From: an uncultured Clostridia bacterium
GTDB taxonomy: Bacteria > Bacillota > Clostridia > Oscillospirales > Acutalibacteraceae
Direction: 5' to 3'
Length of the DNA stretch: 64,000 nt
NCBI GenBank assembly: GCA_937920235.1
Contig: CALGUK010000039.1
Span: 1-64,000 of the forward strand
Shown: positions 27,759-36,590 of the stretch, in pieces
Layout: each line of letters begins with the position of its first letter
Position numbering within the stretch: the stretch's first letter is position 1
The notes under the pieces: generated by a model
Told to the model about the DNA's origin: nothing
The model's database searches: none
Seen by the model: only the letters and a program-made list of their open reading frames with translations
Translations under genes and position numbers: made by a program

Positions 27759-29255
27759 TTACATTAAACCTAATTTAAATTTAATATTTGCGATTTTCTT
27801 TTTGCTTTGAATTTTTTTCAATGTTTTTGATGTTGTTTCCACCTTGAAATTAAGATTTTCGCCATTGATTTCGTTAATAACACAATCATCTGACACTGTG
27901 AATATTGTGTATTTAAGGTGTGCAGCTTCGTCTTCATAGAAAACCGCAAAGTTGCCGTCTGATAATTCTGTCAGGCAAGAATAACCATAAAATCCCTGTG
28001 TCAAGTGATATGTAGTAACCCAGTTAACGTCACCATTACTTTGAGTTAAACCAACTCGAAGCACACCGTCAGCTCTTGACAAAAGATTACCGCCGGCAGA
28101 ACAGAGAACAACTTGCTTACCATCAATTTTTCTACTTGTTTCCATAAGTGAAACCATACAGTTTTTAGTACCTTCAAGCTGTCTGTCCGCACGGAATTGT
28201 GTCCAGGTTTCACCACCGTCAAGGCTATCGGCATAAGCAATATAATTGCTTAAATTTCTTGCATACATACGAAGTGCTTTATAGTTTTCTCCATCGATTT
28301 TCACAAGCTGTGCTTCACTTGTTTTCTGCACACCTGCTTTAATCTTGATTTTCTCACTTCTGTGCCATGTTGCACCATTGTCATCAGTATAAACAGCACT
28401 TGCATTTTCAAATATAGGGTCTTTAAAAAGTCCGTTGTTGTCATAAACACAGAAAAGCACTCTTTCTTTACCGTTATGATTTATAACAATACCTCTGCCG
28501 GGACCAACGCCTAAAAATGACTCCTTTTCATTTTTTACCTGTTCAGAAATAATTTGTGGATGACTCCATGTTTTGCCGTTATCATCACTGTAACGTACCC
28601 AAAGATATGTTGTTTTATAGCATTTTAAATCTGCACAGCTGTAGAAGATATTTTGGTGAATTTTTACGCCGTCTGCACCCTTTTGCTCCGCATAGAGAGG
28701 CTCTCCGTTTTTATAAAGACGGAATTCACGGTCAACTGAATATTCTGTTGCTTTCTTATCTTTTCTTGTAAAAACAGGCGCAAAATCACCATTGAAATCT
28801 CCGCTGAAATATTCAAATGTGCTTAATTTATCACCATTTTTGCCCTTTGTTAAAAGTAAATGCTTTTTACCGTCAATTTCACAGTATCCTGTACCTGTTT
28901 TACATTGAAGATAACCACACTCATACGGTTGAGCATCGGCAATCATAAAAATTCTGCCTGTACCTGACTGAACAATAGCCGAGTCGATAAAAGATGCACT
29001 GTCAGTTGATGTTATATTATCTGCATAATCATCAAAATGATTGACCATTACATATTCCCAATCATTATAACCGTCCTTTGAAATTGCAACAGCAATATCA
29101 ATATTATTAGGTGAATCTGAGCCGTGACCGTAACGGATATCCGCACCTGCCATAACACTGCCGTCATTAAGAGTATAAAGAGCAGGAATACGATTACGCT
29201 CAGAACCATATTCCTTGTTGTCAAATATTTGCTCATATAATATTTTTGAAGCCAT
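27759..29255 (-). CDS. GH33-type exo-alpha-sialidase, cytoplasmic
   Basis: 498 residues, no signal peptide. The sialidase 'RIP' motif is at residues 22-24 (NRIPAL), and Asp boxes 'SDDNGKTW', 'TDDNGATW' and 'SLDGGETW' mark the propeller blades. Candidate triad arginines include those in 'VGPGRGIVINH' and 'LRMYARN'. It would release terminal sialic acid from imported glycans; lacking a secretion signal, it fits intracellular trimming or a moonlighting specificity. It is the last gene on the minus strand after the fucose genes, separated from them by a 260-base gap holding a broken GH35 gene. Confidence 0.82.
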   Translation of the reverse strand: MASKILYEQIFDNKEYGSERNRIPALYTLNDGSVMAGADIRYGHGSDSPNNIDIAVAISKDGYNDWEYVMVNHFDDYADNITSTDSASFIDSAIVQSGTGRIFMIADAQPYECGYLQCKTGTGYCEIDGKKHLLLTKGKNGDKLSTFEYFSGDFNGDFAPVFTRKDKKATEYSVDREFRLYKNGEPLYAEQKGADGVKIHQNIFYSCADLKCYKTTYLWVRYSDDNGKTWSHPQIISEQVKNEKESFLGVGPGRGIVINHNGKERVLFCVYDNNGLFKDPIFENASAVYTDDNGATWHRSEKIKIKAGVQKTSEAQLVKIDGENYKALRMYARNLSNYIAYADSLDGGETWTQFRADRQLEGTKNCMVSLMETSRKIDGKQVVLCSAGGNLLSRADGVLRVGLTQSNGDVNWVTTYHLTQGFYGYSCLTELSDGNFAVFYEDEAAHLKYTIFTVSDDCVINEINGENLNFKVETTSKTLKKIQSKKKIANIKFKLGLM

Positions 29256-29341
29256 AATATTCTCCTTGTTTTTACTTAATTACCCAATTATAATACCAAA
29301 ACCAACGTGTATTGTATATGCTTTTTTATTCACCATTGTTT

Positions 29342-29491
29342 TTATGTAATGAAAATGTTATACGATTTTAGTAGGATTTTGTTATAGTCAGGGAGTGTAC
29401 GAAAGTAATGCATAGCACCTGAATAAATCTTAAAGGGCTTTCCGTCAAGCAAAAATTCAGTATCTTTTATTTCAAATGACTTTGCCGTTTT
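29342..29491 (-). pseudogene. GH35 beta-galactosidase, N-terminal fragment only
   Basis: Conceptual translation gives 'EFLLDGKPFKIYSGAMHYFR' and a few residues on each side, the conserved start of family 35 beta-galactosidases. Homology stops after about 35 codons at 'LPDY' and the frame closes at 29342. An AGGAG site remains at 29495-29499, but the expected ATG is missing: the bases read ATATAAAACG where ATATGAAAACG would give a start, so one G appears lost. The rest of the gene is absent. It is a relic of a galactosidase once in the fucose/sialidase cluster. Confidence 0.75.
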
Positions 29492-29516
29492 ATATCTCCT
29501 TTATTAAGGATTTATA

Positions 29517-30938
29517 TTACTTTAATTTTTTATTTAACAGTTCTTTATAAAGACCGTATGCCTCATCCCAATTTTCATTTCTTTGAGGCAGATATTTCTT
29601 TGTTTTTTCCGTTTTTGCTATGAGCATCCTTCCCTCGTCAACACTCTCGATTTCACCGAGGGCTTTAAGTTGAAGAATTATATTACCAAGGGCAGTTGCC
29701 TCAATTGGCCCTGCCACAACCGGAATATCTAAGCTGTTTGCAGTCATCTCACAAAGGAAACCATCCTTTGTGCCGCCACCTAAAATATTAAGCATTTTGA
29801 AAGTTTTACCTGTGCACTCTGAAATCTGCTCCATAGCATAACGATATTTAAGTGCCAGGCTTTCATAAATACAACGGACAATTTCTCCAACCGTCTGAGG
29901 AATTTCCTGATCTGTTTTTTCGCAGTATTTACGGATTTTGTTAGGTAAATCTCCATGTGCAGAAAGCATTGGTGAGTCAGGGTCAACAAAGCATTTAAAA
30001 GGCTTTGCTTCTCTTGCCATCATTTCAAGGTCGTTATAGCTATATTTCTGTCCCTGCTTTGCCAAATCTCTGCGAGTTTCCTGAATAAGCCACAAGCCGC
30101 TGATATTTTTAAGGTAATTCACCTTGCCGTTTGCACCCATCTCGTTTGAAAGTTCTTTTTTGTTGCTTTCATAGGTAAGCATTGGCTCGTCTAACTCACA
30201 ACCAATAAGTGACCAAGTGCCACAGGACAAAAATGCGGCTTTTTCATCTGTAACACTCATAGCAGCAACTGCACATTGTGTGTCGTGACCTGCAACTGAA
30301 ATAACCTTTATACCATTATATTCGCCTGTTACTGTTGCACTCTTAACTAACTGTGGGAACAAATTCGGGTTTATCTCAAAAGTGTTTAAAACATCTTTAT
30401 CCCAAGCTCTTGTTGATGGATTTAACATCTGCGAGGTAGATGCAATACTCATTTCACAAACCTTGTTTCCAGTGAGCATATATGAGAACAAATCAGGCAT
30501 AAAGAGTAATTTATCTGCACTATGCACATTTTCATCAACGGTCAGCTGAAAAAGTGTGTTGATATTCATAATCTGATTACCGGTTGCAAGGTAAAGAGCA
30601 TCCAAACCCATTTTTTTACTTGCTTTTTCAACTGTATTTTCAGTTCTTCTATCTCTGTAATGAAACGGAAGGTGAATAAGCTTTCCGTTTTTGTCAAGAA
30701 GTCCGTAGTCAACACCCCAGGTGTCAAACGCAAGGGCGTCTACCTGACCTGCCTTTTCAATAGCCTTATCAATTTCACATTTAATCATTTCAACATCGTG
30801 ACAGACATGACCGTCAACCGTTACAGGAATATTGTCAAAACGATGAATTTCCTCATAAGAAATCTTTTTGCCGTCATAAAAAGCCTTTATTGCTCTGCCG
30901 CTTGAAGCGCCAAAGTCAAATGCTAAAACAGTTTTCAT
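29517..30938 (-). CDS. FGGY sugar kinase, rhamnulokinase-like; probable L-fuculokinase
   Basis: 473 residues. The ATP-binding FGGY fold opens with 'LAFDFGASSGRA', with 'AFDTWGVDYGLLD' and 'SVAGHDTQCAVAAM' (catalytic Asp) in the middle and 'NILGGGTKDGFLCEMTA' near the end. By sequence style it is nearest the rhamnulokinase branch, but the neighbours are fucI, fucA and fucU, so phosphorylation of L-fuculose to L-fuculose-1-phosphate is the likely job. Its start overlaps the fucU stop by one base. Confidence 0.88.
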   Translation of the reverse strand: MKTVLAFDFGASSGRAIKAFYDGKKISYEEIHRFDNIPVTVDGHVCHDVEMIKCEIDKAIEKAGQVDALAFDTWGVDYGLLDKNGKLIHLPFHYRDRRTENTVEKASKKMGLDALYLATGNQIMNINTLFQLTVDENVHSADKLLFMPDLFSYMLTGNKVCEMSIASTSQMLNPSTRAWDKDVLNTFEINPNLFPQLVKSATVTGEYNGIKVISVAGHDTQCAVAAMSVTDEKAAFLSCGTWSLIGCELDEPMLTYESNKKELSNEMGANGKVNYLKNISGLWLIQETRRDLAKQGQKYSYNDLEMMAREAKPFKCFVDPDSPMLSAHGDLPNKIRKYCEKTDQEIPQTVGEIVRCIYESLALKYRYAMEQISECTGKTFKMLNILGGGTKDGFLCEMTANSLDIPVVAGPIEATALGNIILQLKALGEIESVDEGRMLIAKTEKTKKYLPQRNENWDEAYGLYKELLNKKLK

Positions 30939-31372
30939 CAGATAACACCCTTTTGAAGAATAAGATTTGCATAAAGTGCAGATTCACCTGTAGCAATAAT
31001 AGCATAGCACTTTTTAGCTTCTTCATAAAAATCAAAACGCTCAATTTCACCGAATGCGTCAGCGCCTCTGTCATCGTGCCTTTTAACAATCTCTTTGTAT
31101 TCGTTCCAAATTGGAGTTTCAACTGTATCTCCTGCCATAACCTGCATAAGTGAAACAGGGCTATCTACATAAGTATCAAGGGGGAATACTGTAAGGATTG
31201 CATCAAGAAGCTCTGTTGCAGAATGGCCATCTGCACGAAGCACTATTGCATTTTTACCCATACTTTCTGCTGGGAAGTTGCCGTCAGCAATAACTATTCT
31301 GTCACTATGTCCCATTTCGCAAAGGACTTTGAGCATTTCAGGGGACAAAATTTTTGGAATATTTTTAAGCAT
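30938..31372 (-). CDS. fucU: L-fucose mutarotase, RbsD/FucU family
   Basis: 144 residues, full length. 'LKVLCEMGHSDRIVIADGNFPAES' at about 15-38 contains the catalytic His and Asp of the family, 'LRADGHSATELLDAIL' follows, and 'FYEEAKKCYAIIATGESALYANLILQKG' is the canonical C-terminal signature. It interconverts alpha- and beta-L-fucose so that the isomerase receives its preferred anomer. It lies in the operon, 2 bases after fucA, and overlaps the kinase gene. Confidence 0.92.
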   Translation of the reverse strand: MLKNIPKILSPEMLKVLCEMGHSDRIVIADGNFPAESMGKNAIVLRADGHSATELLDAILTVFPLDTYVDSPVSLMQVMAGDTVETPIWNEYKEIVKRHDDRGADAFGEIERFDFYEEAKKCYAIIATGESALYANLILQKGVI

Positions 31373-31374
31373 AA

Positions 31375-32070
31375 TTAATCTTCCTTATTGTAATGTTTGT
31401 AACCCGGATGTTTACCTGTAACACCGTAGTAGTTTTCTCTTAAATATAAGAGTTTATCAATGTTTGGTTTTGATATTTCTTGTGCACCACCGAGAAGATG
31501 GGCTGTAAGTGAAATTTTAGCAAACAATTCAAGTGTTTCCATTCTGTAATATGCGGTAATCAAATCACAACCTACTGTAAGTGCACCATGATTTTGTAAA
31601 AGCATAACATCGTGCTCTTTAAGATATGGTGCAATAGCCTCAGGCACTTCGTTTGTACTTGGTGTGCCATAAGGAGTAAGCGGAATTGAGCCAATTGCAA
31701 TAACCGTTTCAATCATTGAGTATTCATCAAGTGATTTACCGGCAACTGCATATCCTGTTGCTGTTGGCGGATGAGCATGAACAACTGCACCTACATCTTC
31801 TCGTTCCTTATAGCAACGAAGATGCATTTTAATCTCACTTGATGGCTTGTAAGGAGCACCTTCAAGCACTTCACCGTCCGCATTGATAATAACAAGTTTT
31901 TCAGGTGTGATAAAGCTCTTGCTGATACCTGTTGGTGTAGCCATAAAGTTACCGTCAGGAAGCTTTACCGAAACATTACCGTCATTTGCGGCAACCCAAC
32001 CGAGCTGCCACATTTTATGACATACATCACAAACCTGTTCACGAATTTCCATATATGATAAATTTGACAT
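31375..32070 (-). CDS. fucA: L-fuculose-1-phosphate aldolase (class II)
   Basis: 231 residues. Zinc-site histidines appear in 'VVHAHPPTA' (about 95-99) and 'LQNHGALTVG' (about 160), and the catalytic Glu lies in 'KPSSEIKMH'. 'GWVAANDGNVSVKLPDG' and 'TPTGISKSFI' form the phosphate-binding part. It cleaves L-fuculose-1-phosphate to dihydroxyacetone phosphate and L-lactaldehyde. The family also includes rhamnulose-1-phosphate aldolase and ribulose-5-phosphate epimerase; the context decides for fucose. 13 bases follow the fucI stop. Confidence 0.92.
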   Translation of the reverse strand: MSNLSYMEIREQVCDVCHKMWQLGWVAANDGNVSVKLPDGNFMATPTGISKSFITPEKLVIINADGEVLEGAPYKPSSEIKMHLRCYKEREDVGAVVHAHPPTATGYAVAGKSLDEYSMIETVIAIGSIPLTPYGTPSTNEVPEAIAPYLKEHDVMLLQNHGALTVGCDLITAYYRMETLELFAKISLTAHLLGGAQEISKPNIDKLLYLRENYYGVTGKHPGYKHYNKED

Positions 32071-32083
32071 TTTTAATTACCTC

Positions 32084-33916
32084 TTATTTCTTGAAAAGTG
32101 GACCGTAAGTCTCACAAGCACGATAATCCTGACCCTCTTTGTCCATACCAAATGCATTCCAACAAGCAGGACGGAAAATCTTATCTTCAGGAACATTGTG
32201 CATACAAACAGGAATACGAAGCATTGAGCACATTGTAATTAAGTCTGCACCAATGTGACCATAAGAAATAGCACCATGGTTAGCGCCCCAGTTCTGCATT
32301 ACGTCATAAGCAGTTTTGAAAGCTGAACCCTCTTTACCGTCACAACGAGGTGCAAACCAAGTACAAGGCCATGTAGGATTTGTTCTTTCCATAAGCTTAT
32401 CATTTACATCTTCAGGAAGATTAACTGTCCAACCCTCTGCAATTTGAAGAACAGGACCAAGACCCTTAACAAGATTAAGTCTAATCATTGTACAAGGCAT
32501 TTCAGCAAAAGTGTTGAAGTGGCTTGAGAATCCGCCACCACGGAAGTTATCAAAACCTGCTTCGCACCAAACTGTTGCATCAGTCATTTTCTTGATGTCT
32601 TCATCAGTAACTTCCCACCACTTTTTCATAACTGCATTGCCGTTTTCATCAGTACAAACACCTGATGCATCAAGACAAGCAGCACCTGAATTGAGAAGGT
32701 GAATAATACCGTCAGACTCTTTTGCCTTACCTTCTAACTTATAACCTGTAACTCTTTCAGTAGCCTCACCTGACCAATACGTACGAACATCAGCAAAAAT
32801 TTGTGCACGATGAGTGAGCAATCTCATAAAGAGCATACCAAGACCGTTAAGCACATCATTTTCAGTTGCCAATGTGTATGGCTCACGAGCACCCTCATAG
32901 TCAAATGTAGATGAAAGAAGTGCTTCAGGGTAGTCGCAGTTCGGCCAATGGTCAGTCCATTGTCTCTGGCCCTGGAAGCCACCTGCAATAGCATTGTGAC
33001 CTACTCTTTCTTCTACAAAAGCATCAGGAAGATTTTCGTTACCTGCCATTAAATCCTTAATAATGCAGTACATTTTAACTGTGAATTCCCACTGCTTTTC
33101 TTTTTCTTCATCTGTAAATTTAATTTTATGGTCATTACCAAGGAATTTAACTGATTCAGGGTTATCATCACGACCCTCTTTGCAGTGTTCCTTTGTCCAG
33201 GCAAGAGCCTTCTGAAATTCTTCCTCGTTATAAATGCCTTCTTCCATTCGACGAAGGATTTCAACCTCATCAACAGACTCAACTCTCATGCCAAGGTATG
33301 ATTCAATGAAGTCCTGGTCAATAATTGAACCTGCAATACCCATACATTGTGAACCAATCTGAAGATATGACTTGCCACGCATTGTAGCACAAGCAACTGC
33401 AGCACGACCAAAGCGGAGAAGTTTTTCTTTAACATCATCAGGGATTTCTGCAACCTGGTCAATATCCTGCACCTCATGACCGTAAATGCCGAATGCAGGA
33501 AGTCCCTTTTGTGCGTGACCTGCAAGTACCGCTGCAAGATAAACTGCACCGGGACGCTCTGTACCATTAAAGCCCCATACGCCTTTGATTGTATATGGGT
33601 CCATATCCATTGTTTCTGAACCGTAGCACCAACAAGAAGTAACTGAAAGTGTTATATCAACACCTTCTTTACGGAACTTGTCAGCACAGGCAGCAGCTTC
33701 AGGTACACGGCCGATACAAGTATCTGCCATAACAACCTTTACAGGCTCACCGTTAGAATAGAAAAGATTTTCTTCAAATAATTTTTTAGCTGCATTTGCC
33801 ATTGCCCAAACGGTAGGCTCCAATGACTCACGAAGCTGCATTGGTCCGCGACGACCATCAACAACAGGACGAATACCAATAACAGGATAATCACCAATAT
33901 ATCTGTTTTTTGCCAT
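32084..33916 (-). CDS. fucI: L-fucose isomerase
   Basis: 610 residues from ATG 33916, preceded by AAAGGGGA; an upstream in-frame extension runs through the promoter and is not used. Family marks include 'GIRPVVDGRRGPMQLRESLE' near the start, 'VMADTCIGRVPEAA', 'GFQGQRQWTDHWPN' and 'NWGANHGAISYGHIG' near the end. Manganese ligands (Glu, Asp and a late His) are expected in the conserved 'WGFNGTERPGAVYLAA' and C-terminal regions. The hexameric enzyme turns L-fucose into L-fuculose. It is the first gene of the minus-strand fucose operon, directly behind a strong promoter. Confidence 0.95.
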   Translation of the reverse strand: MAKNRYIGDYPVIGIRPVVDGRRGPMQLRESLEPTVWAMANAAKKLFEENLFYSNGEPVKVVMADTCIGRVPEAAACADKFRKEGVDITLSVTSCWCYGSETMDMDPYTIKGVWGFNGTERPGAVYLAAVLAGHAQKGLPAFGIYGHEVQDIDQVAEIPDDVKEKLLRFGRAAVACATMRGKSYLQIGSQCMGIAGSIIDQDFIESYLGMRVESVDEVEILRRMEEGIYNEEEFQKALAWTKEHCKEGRDDNPESVKFLGNDHKIKFTDEEKEKQWEFTVKMYCIIKDLMAGNENLPDAFVEERVGHNAIAGGFQGQRQWTDHWPNCDYPEALLSSTFDYEGAREPYTLATENDVLNGLGMLFMRLLTHRAQIFADVRTYWSGEATERVTGYKLEGKAKESDGIIHLLNSGAACLDASGVCTDENGNAVMKKWWEVTDEDIKKMTDATVWCEAGFDNFRGGGFSSHFNTFAEMPCTMIRLNLVKGLGPVLQIAEGWTVNLPEDVNDKLMERTNPTWPCTWFAPRCDGKEGSAFKTAYDVMQNWGANHGAISYGHIGADLITMCSMLRIPVCMHNVPEDKIFRPACWNAFGMDKEGQDYRACETYGPLFKK

Positions 33917-33968
33917 AATAAAAATCCCCTTTGCATAAGTAAATTTAATATAAAAATTAGACAAATAC

Positions 33969-33997
33969 AGTATATCAAATATACAATTTCAAGTCAA
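33969..33997 (-). promoter_or_regulatory. Fucose operon promoter with overlapping dyad
   Basis: On the minus strand, TTGACT (33992-33997) and TATACT (33969-33974) are 17 bases apart. A perfect inverted repeat, GTATAT-CAA-ATATAC at 33970-33984, covers the -10 region and is a good operator candidate. No fucose regulator gene is in the cluster. Confidence 0.75.
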
Positions 33998-34129
33998 CAA
34001 AGACAAAATAGAATACAAAATACTTTTATTATTATTGCTATCAGGGTGAATAGATTTTGTTATGAATTTCAAACGTTTCATTTTGAGAGGCAACTCCTTA
34101 CAAGATTTGATACAATTGTATATTGCTAC

Positions 34130-34255
34130 GATTTTCACAGTAAAACAACGATACCACTATCAACACAAATTGTATCAATAGTGGTATCTGATTTGGCATT
34201 GACTACGCTATTTAATACAATTCGTCGTTTTTGAGATAGCGTTGCAGTTGTTTTT
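34130..34255 (+). repeat. Dispersed two-hairpin repeat, copy 2 (hairpin B and tail)
   Basis: Hairpin B: GATACCACTAT (34150-34160) with ATAGTGGTATC (34178-34188), then TGATTTGGCATTGACTACG and a tail ending at TAGCGTTGCAG (34245-34255). The tail forms a further ACGCTAT...ATAGCGT stem. Hairpin A is absent. A 12-mer palindrome ATACAATTGTAT precedes it at 34110-34121. It lies between the barstar stop and the fucose promoter, both on the minus strand, where B plus GTTGTTTTA would stop barstar transcripts before the fuc promoter. Confidence 0.85.
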
Positions 34256-34278
34256 TAGTACAGTTATGTTCAACATAA

Positions 34279-34569
34279 TTAGTCAATAAACTCGTAATCA
34301 AAGGGGCATTTGTCTTTCCAGTATTGTTTATTCTTTTCCATTAACTCTCGCATAATTTCAACTGATTTTTTTAATTCTTTTGCGACAGTATTGCTACCTT
34401 TTACTATAACATAATTATATTGGCAATCACGATTTATCATATCCCAAAAAGCATCCCAATTTTTTCCGTACCAATCCGGAAAATCAAGTGAAACTCTGAT
34501 TCGCTCATGTAAATCCATAATATATTTGCAATCGGTTAAATCAATAGTAGCTTTCTTTATTTCTTTCAT
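34279..34569 (-). CDS. Barstar-family ribonuclease inhibitor (immunity protein)
   Basis: 96 residues. 'TIDLTDCKYIMDLHERIRVSLDFPDWYGKNWDAFWDMI' matches barstar, including the 'YGxNxDAxWD' helix that plugs the barnase active site, and it ends with the typical acidic 'FDYEFID'. Barstars bind and silence barnase-type RNases. Here the partner lies 11 bases upstream as a frameshifted gene whose RNase domain is still recognisable. The inhibitor is intact, as expected if it was kept to neutralise leaky or incoming toxin. Confidence 0.9.
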   Translation of the reverse strand: MKEIKKATIDLTDCKYIMDLHERIRVSLDFPDWYGKNWDAFWDMINRDCQYNYVIVKGSNTVAKELKKSVEIMRELMEKNKQYWKDKCPFDYEFID

Positions 34570-34580
34570 ATTTATCCTCC

Positions 34581-35134
34581 TTAAACAATTTCATAAAAGG
34601 TATGATAATGGTCATATGTAACAAAAATTAATCCATCACTTGACCATACAATGCGATGTAGGTTTCTTCGACCAGAGGTGTAATTTATATCTGCTTCATA
34701 CCAGGTGCGACCAACCTTTTCAGGCAAGAGTCCGTCTTTGTTGTCGTAAACCCCTCCACCCAACATTCTGCCAGAAATATATTGAGATGGTCTGTCTCCA
34801 AAATTCCAACCCAGCTCACCTAATTGTTCTGGAGAATATAATATTCAGGTAATTTGCCATAATATTTCAACCAATAATCAGCACCATTGGTTTTGTTATG
34901 AGTAGCTCCACCTGCTTCAATAGCTCCAAGTTTTTCAAGAGCGCATCTACAATGGAAATGTAATGGTGGCTTTTGTGATAATTGTATCATTCAGTGCCAA
35001 TATTTTATTGTGATTTTCTGCACAAGCAACACAGGTCTTTTCATCTAAAAATGTGTACATTTTTTGAATGTTATACTCGGTTTAATTTCAGGTGAAAAAC
35101 TATCATCTCTTGCTTTAGTAAATAAATTGTTTAT
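34581..35134 (-). pseudogene. Broken MuF/barnase polymorphic toxin (phage-head-domain RNase)
   Basis: Reading the minus strand across frames gives, in order: a start region, a MuF-like (phage minor head) Cys motif 'TFLDEKTCVACAENHNK' then 'HFHCRCAL', a linker 'GAIEAGGATHN', 'YWLKYYGKLPEYY', and a C-terminal barnase domain 'GRTWYEADINYTSGRRN' to 'YDHYHTFYEI'. Barnase catalytic residues Glu (WYEAD), two Arg (RRN, LHR) and His (DHYH) are all retained. At least three frameshifts occur: near 35075, near 34940, and one missing T before 'SPEQLG' near 34845. The start codon is ATA at 35134, spaced 7 bases after AGGAGG. Only the final 34581-34766 part is open. A dead toxin beside a live barstar. Confidence 0.8.
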
Positions 35135-35283
35135 ATTAAAACCTCCTTAGAAAACAAATGTTCTATAATTATTGTAGGAGGAATTTTTCACTTTGTCAAG
35201 AACTTTATCAAATAACATACAAAATCTATAATATTCTTAAGAAAAAAACTATAATTCAATTTTGAGTATTCACTGATAAAAGG

Positions 35284-35313
35284 AAAAATGCATCTTTTGT
35301 AATGAGCATTTTT
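35284..35313 (+). terminator. Inverted repeat ahead of the transposase gene
   Basis: AAAAATGC (35284-35291) pairs with GCATTTTT (35306-35313), upstream of an AAAGGAG site. Such hairpins often block read-through transcription into insertion sequences. Confidence 0.5.
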
Positions 35314-35353
35314 GATATAATGACTTTTATTTTATATCAAAGGAGAGTTTATT

Positions 35354-36481
35354 ATGTCACCTAAAATTTATACTCAAGAATTCAAGGAAGCGGTTGTTAA
35401 GTTTTATGAAAGAAATCACACCATTGCTGAAACCTTAATGGAATTCGGCATTTCTCAGACATCACTGTTTGATTGGAAGAAAAATTATAGTAAAGAACAT
35501 AACCTTATTATTGATGGTGGTTCAAAATATAAAAATTTCCGTCAATCGCAAGCTCATTTAAAGAAAACGGAATGCATGCCAGAGGTTGTCCGTAAAGCAT
35601 CTTGTGGTGTTAATGCCACAATCGATGATAAAATGACAGCGATTAAAGAACTTGAAGGACAATATTCCATACATGTTTTATGTGAAGCACTTAATCTTCC
35701 TTGTGGGACATATTATAACAGAAAACGACGCGAAATGACAATCTCTCAACATGAAAAAGATGATGAACAACTTAAACCAATAATAAAACAAATATTTTTA
35801 GATAGCAAAAAAAGGTTTGGCCGAAAACCTATAAAATACAAATTGGAAGAAATGGGTTATCAGATAAGTGAAAAGCGAGTTTGTCGGTTAATGCAGGAAA
35901 TGAATTTGAAAGTAGAAAAACCAAAGTATATGGCAGAACATAAAAAGTCTATTCCGAGATATTATTTCAAAAATTATTTAAATCGTGAATTTAAACAAGA
36001 CTCCCCAAATCGAGTTTGGGTATCTGATATTACATACGTTAAGGTTGGTAATGAATATTATTATATTTGCATAATACTAGATTTGTTTTCAAGAATGGCA
36101 ATTACTTATGGTATATCAAATGTTATAGATACAACTCTCATAAAGAAAACTTTTAATGTCGCTTTCGATAAAAGAGGGAAGCCTAAAAATTTAATGTTGC
36201 ATAGCGACCAAGAAGAATACATCAGTAAGTACAACTCACTTGTAGAACGACATGAAAAGATGCAGAGCCGATATGATTACCTGAAGAAAAAGAAAGAACG
36301 ACGATTACAACAATTCGACCGAATGAGTTATTTTGTTTTCGCTGTCATAGAACTTGATGAGCTAGAATTACAGTTCAATCCGGCACTATGGCATACCACC
36401 GTTGAGCACGTAACTGTATATGCAGATGAACGATTATTGTTCCATTTCAAAAATGGTAGTGAGGTTGAGGTGAATAAATAG
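35354..36481 (+). CDS. Chimeric ORF: IS3-family transposase joined in frame to serine-recombinase tail
   Basis: 375 codons. Residues 1-60 are an OrfA-like helix-turn-helix ('KIYTQEFKEAVVKFYE'). Residues about 95-286 are OrfB-like, with the helical 'RRFGRKPIKYKL'-type segment (here KKRFGRKPIKYKLEEMG) and DDE residues in 'WVSDITYV' and 'LMLHSDQ'. OrfA and OrfB are read in one frame without the usual -1 shift. The match stops at HSDQ, so the last acidic DDE residue and the IS right end are missing. From about residue 287 the sequence becomes a large-serine-recombinase C-terminus ('FNPALWHTTVEHVTVYADERLLFHFKNG'). A deletion joined two mobile elements; neither half should work. Confidence 0.82.
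   Translation: MSPKIYTQEFKEAVVKFYERNHTIAETLMEFGISQTSLFDWKKNYSKEHNLIIDGGSKYKNFRQSQAHLKKTECMPEVVRKASCGVNATIDDKMTAIKELEGQYSIHVLCEALNLPCGTYYNRKRREMTISQHEKDDEQLKPIIKQIFLDSKKRFGRKPIKYKLEEMGYQISEKRVCRLMQEMNLKVEKPKYMAEHKKSIPRYYFKNYLNREFKQDSPNRVWVSDITYVKVGNEYYYICIILDLFSRMAITYGISNVIDTTLIKKTFNVAFDKRGKPKNLMLHSDQEEYISKYNSLVERHEKMQSRYDYLKKKKERRLQQFDRMSYFVFAVIELDELELQFNPALWHTTVEHVTVYADERLLFHFKNGSEVEVNK
36212..36481 (+). pseudogene. Large serine recombinase, C-terminal fragment
   Basis: About 89 codons: a coiled-coil rich in Lys, Arg and Glu ('YDYLKKKKERRLQQ') and then the conserved end 'LQFNPALWHTTVEHV' to 'NGSEVEVNK'. In TnpX/phiC31-like recombinases this is the extreme carboxyl end after the zinc ribbon and coiled coil. 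The catalytic Ser domain is absent. It is a relic of an integrative element once located here. Confidence 0.72.
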
Positions 36482-36590
36482 GATTAACACACAGAACTAT
36501 CTTATACTATATGTTCTATTAGAATTGAAAGAATTAGTGAAATGTGATATAATGAAAAAAAATTATTAATTATATGAAGTGATAAATAAA

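Noticed and set aside
33917..33964. Longer FucI start at 33964
   Set aside because: Extension reaches the promoter region; AAAGGGGA precedes ATG 33916 and the family start matches there.
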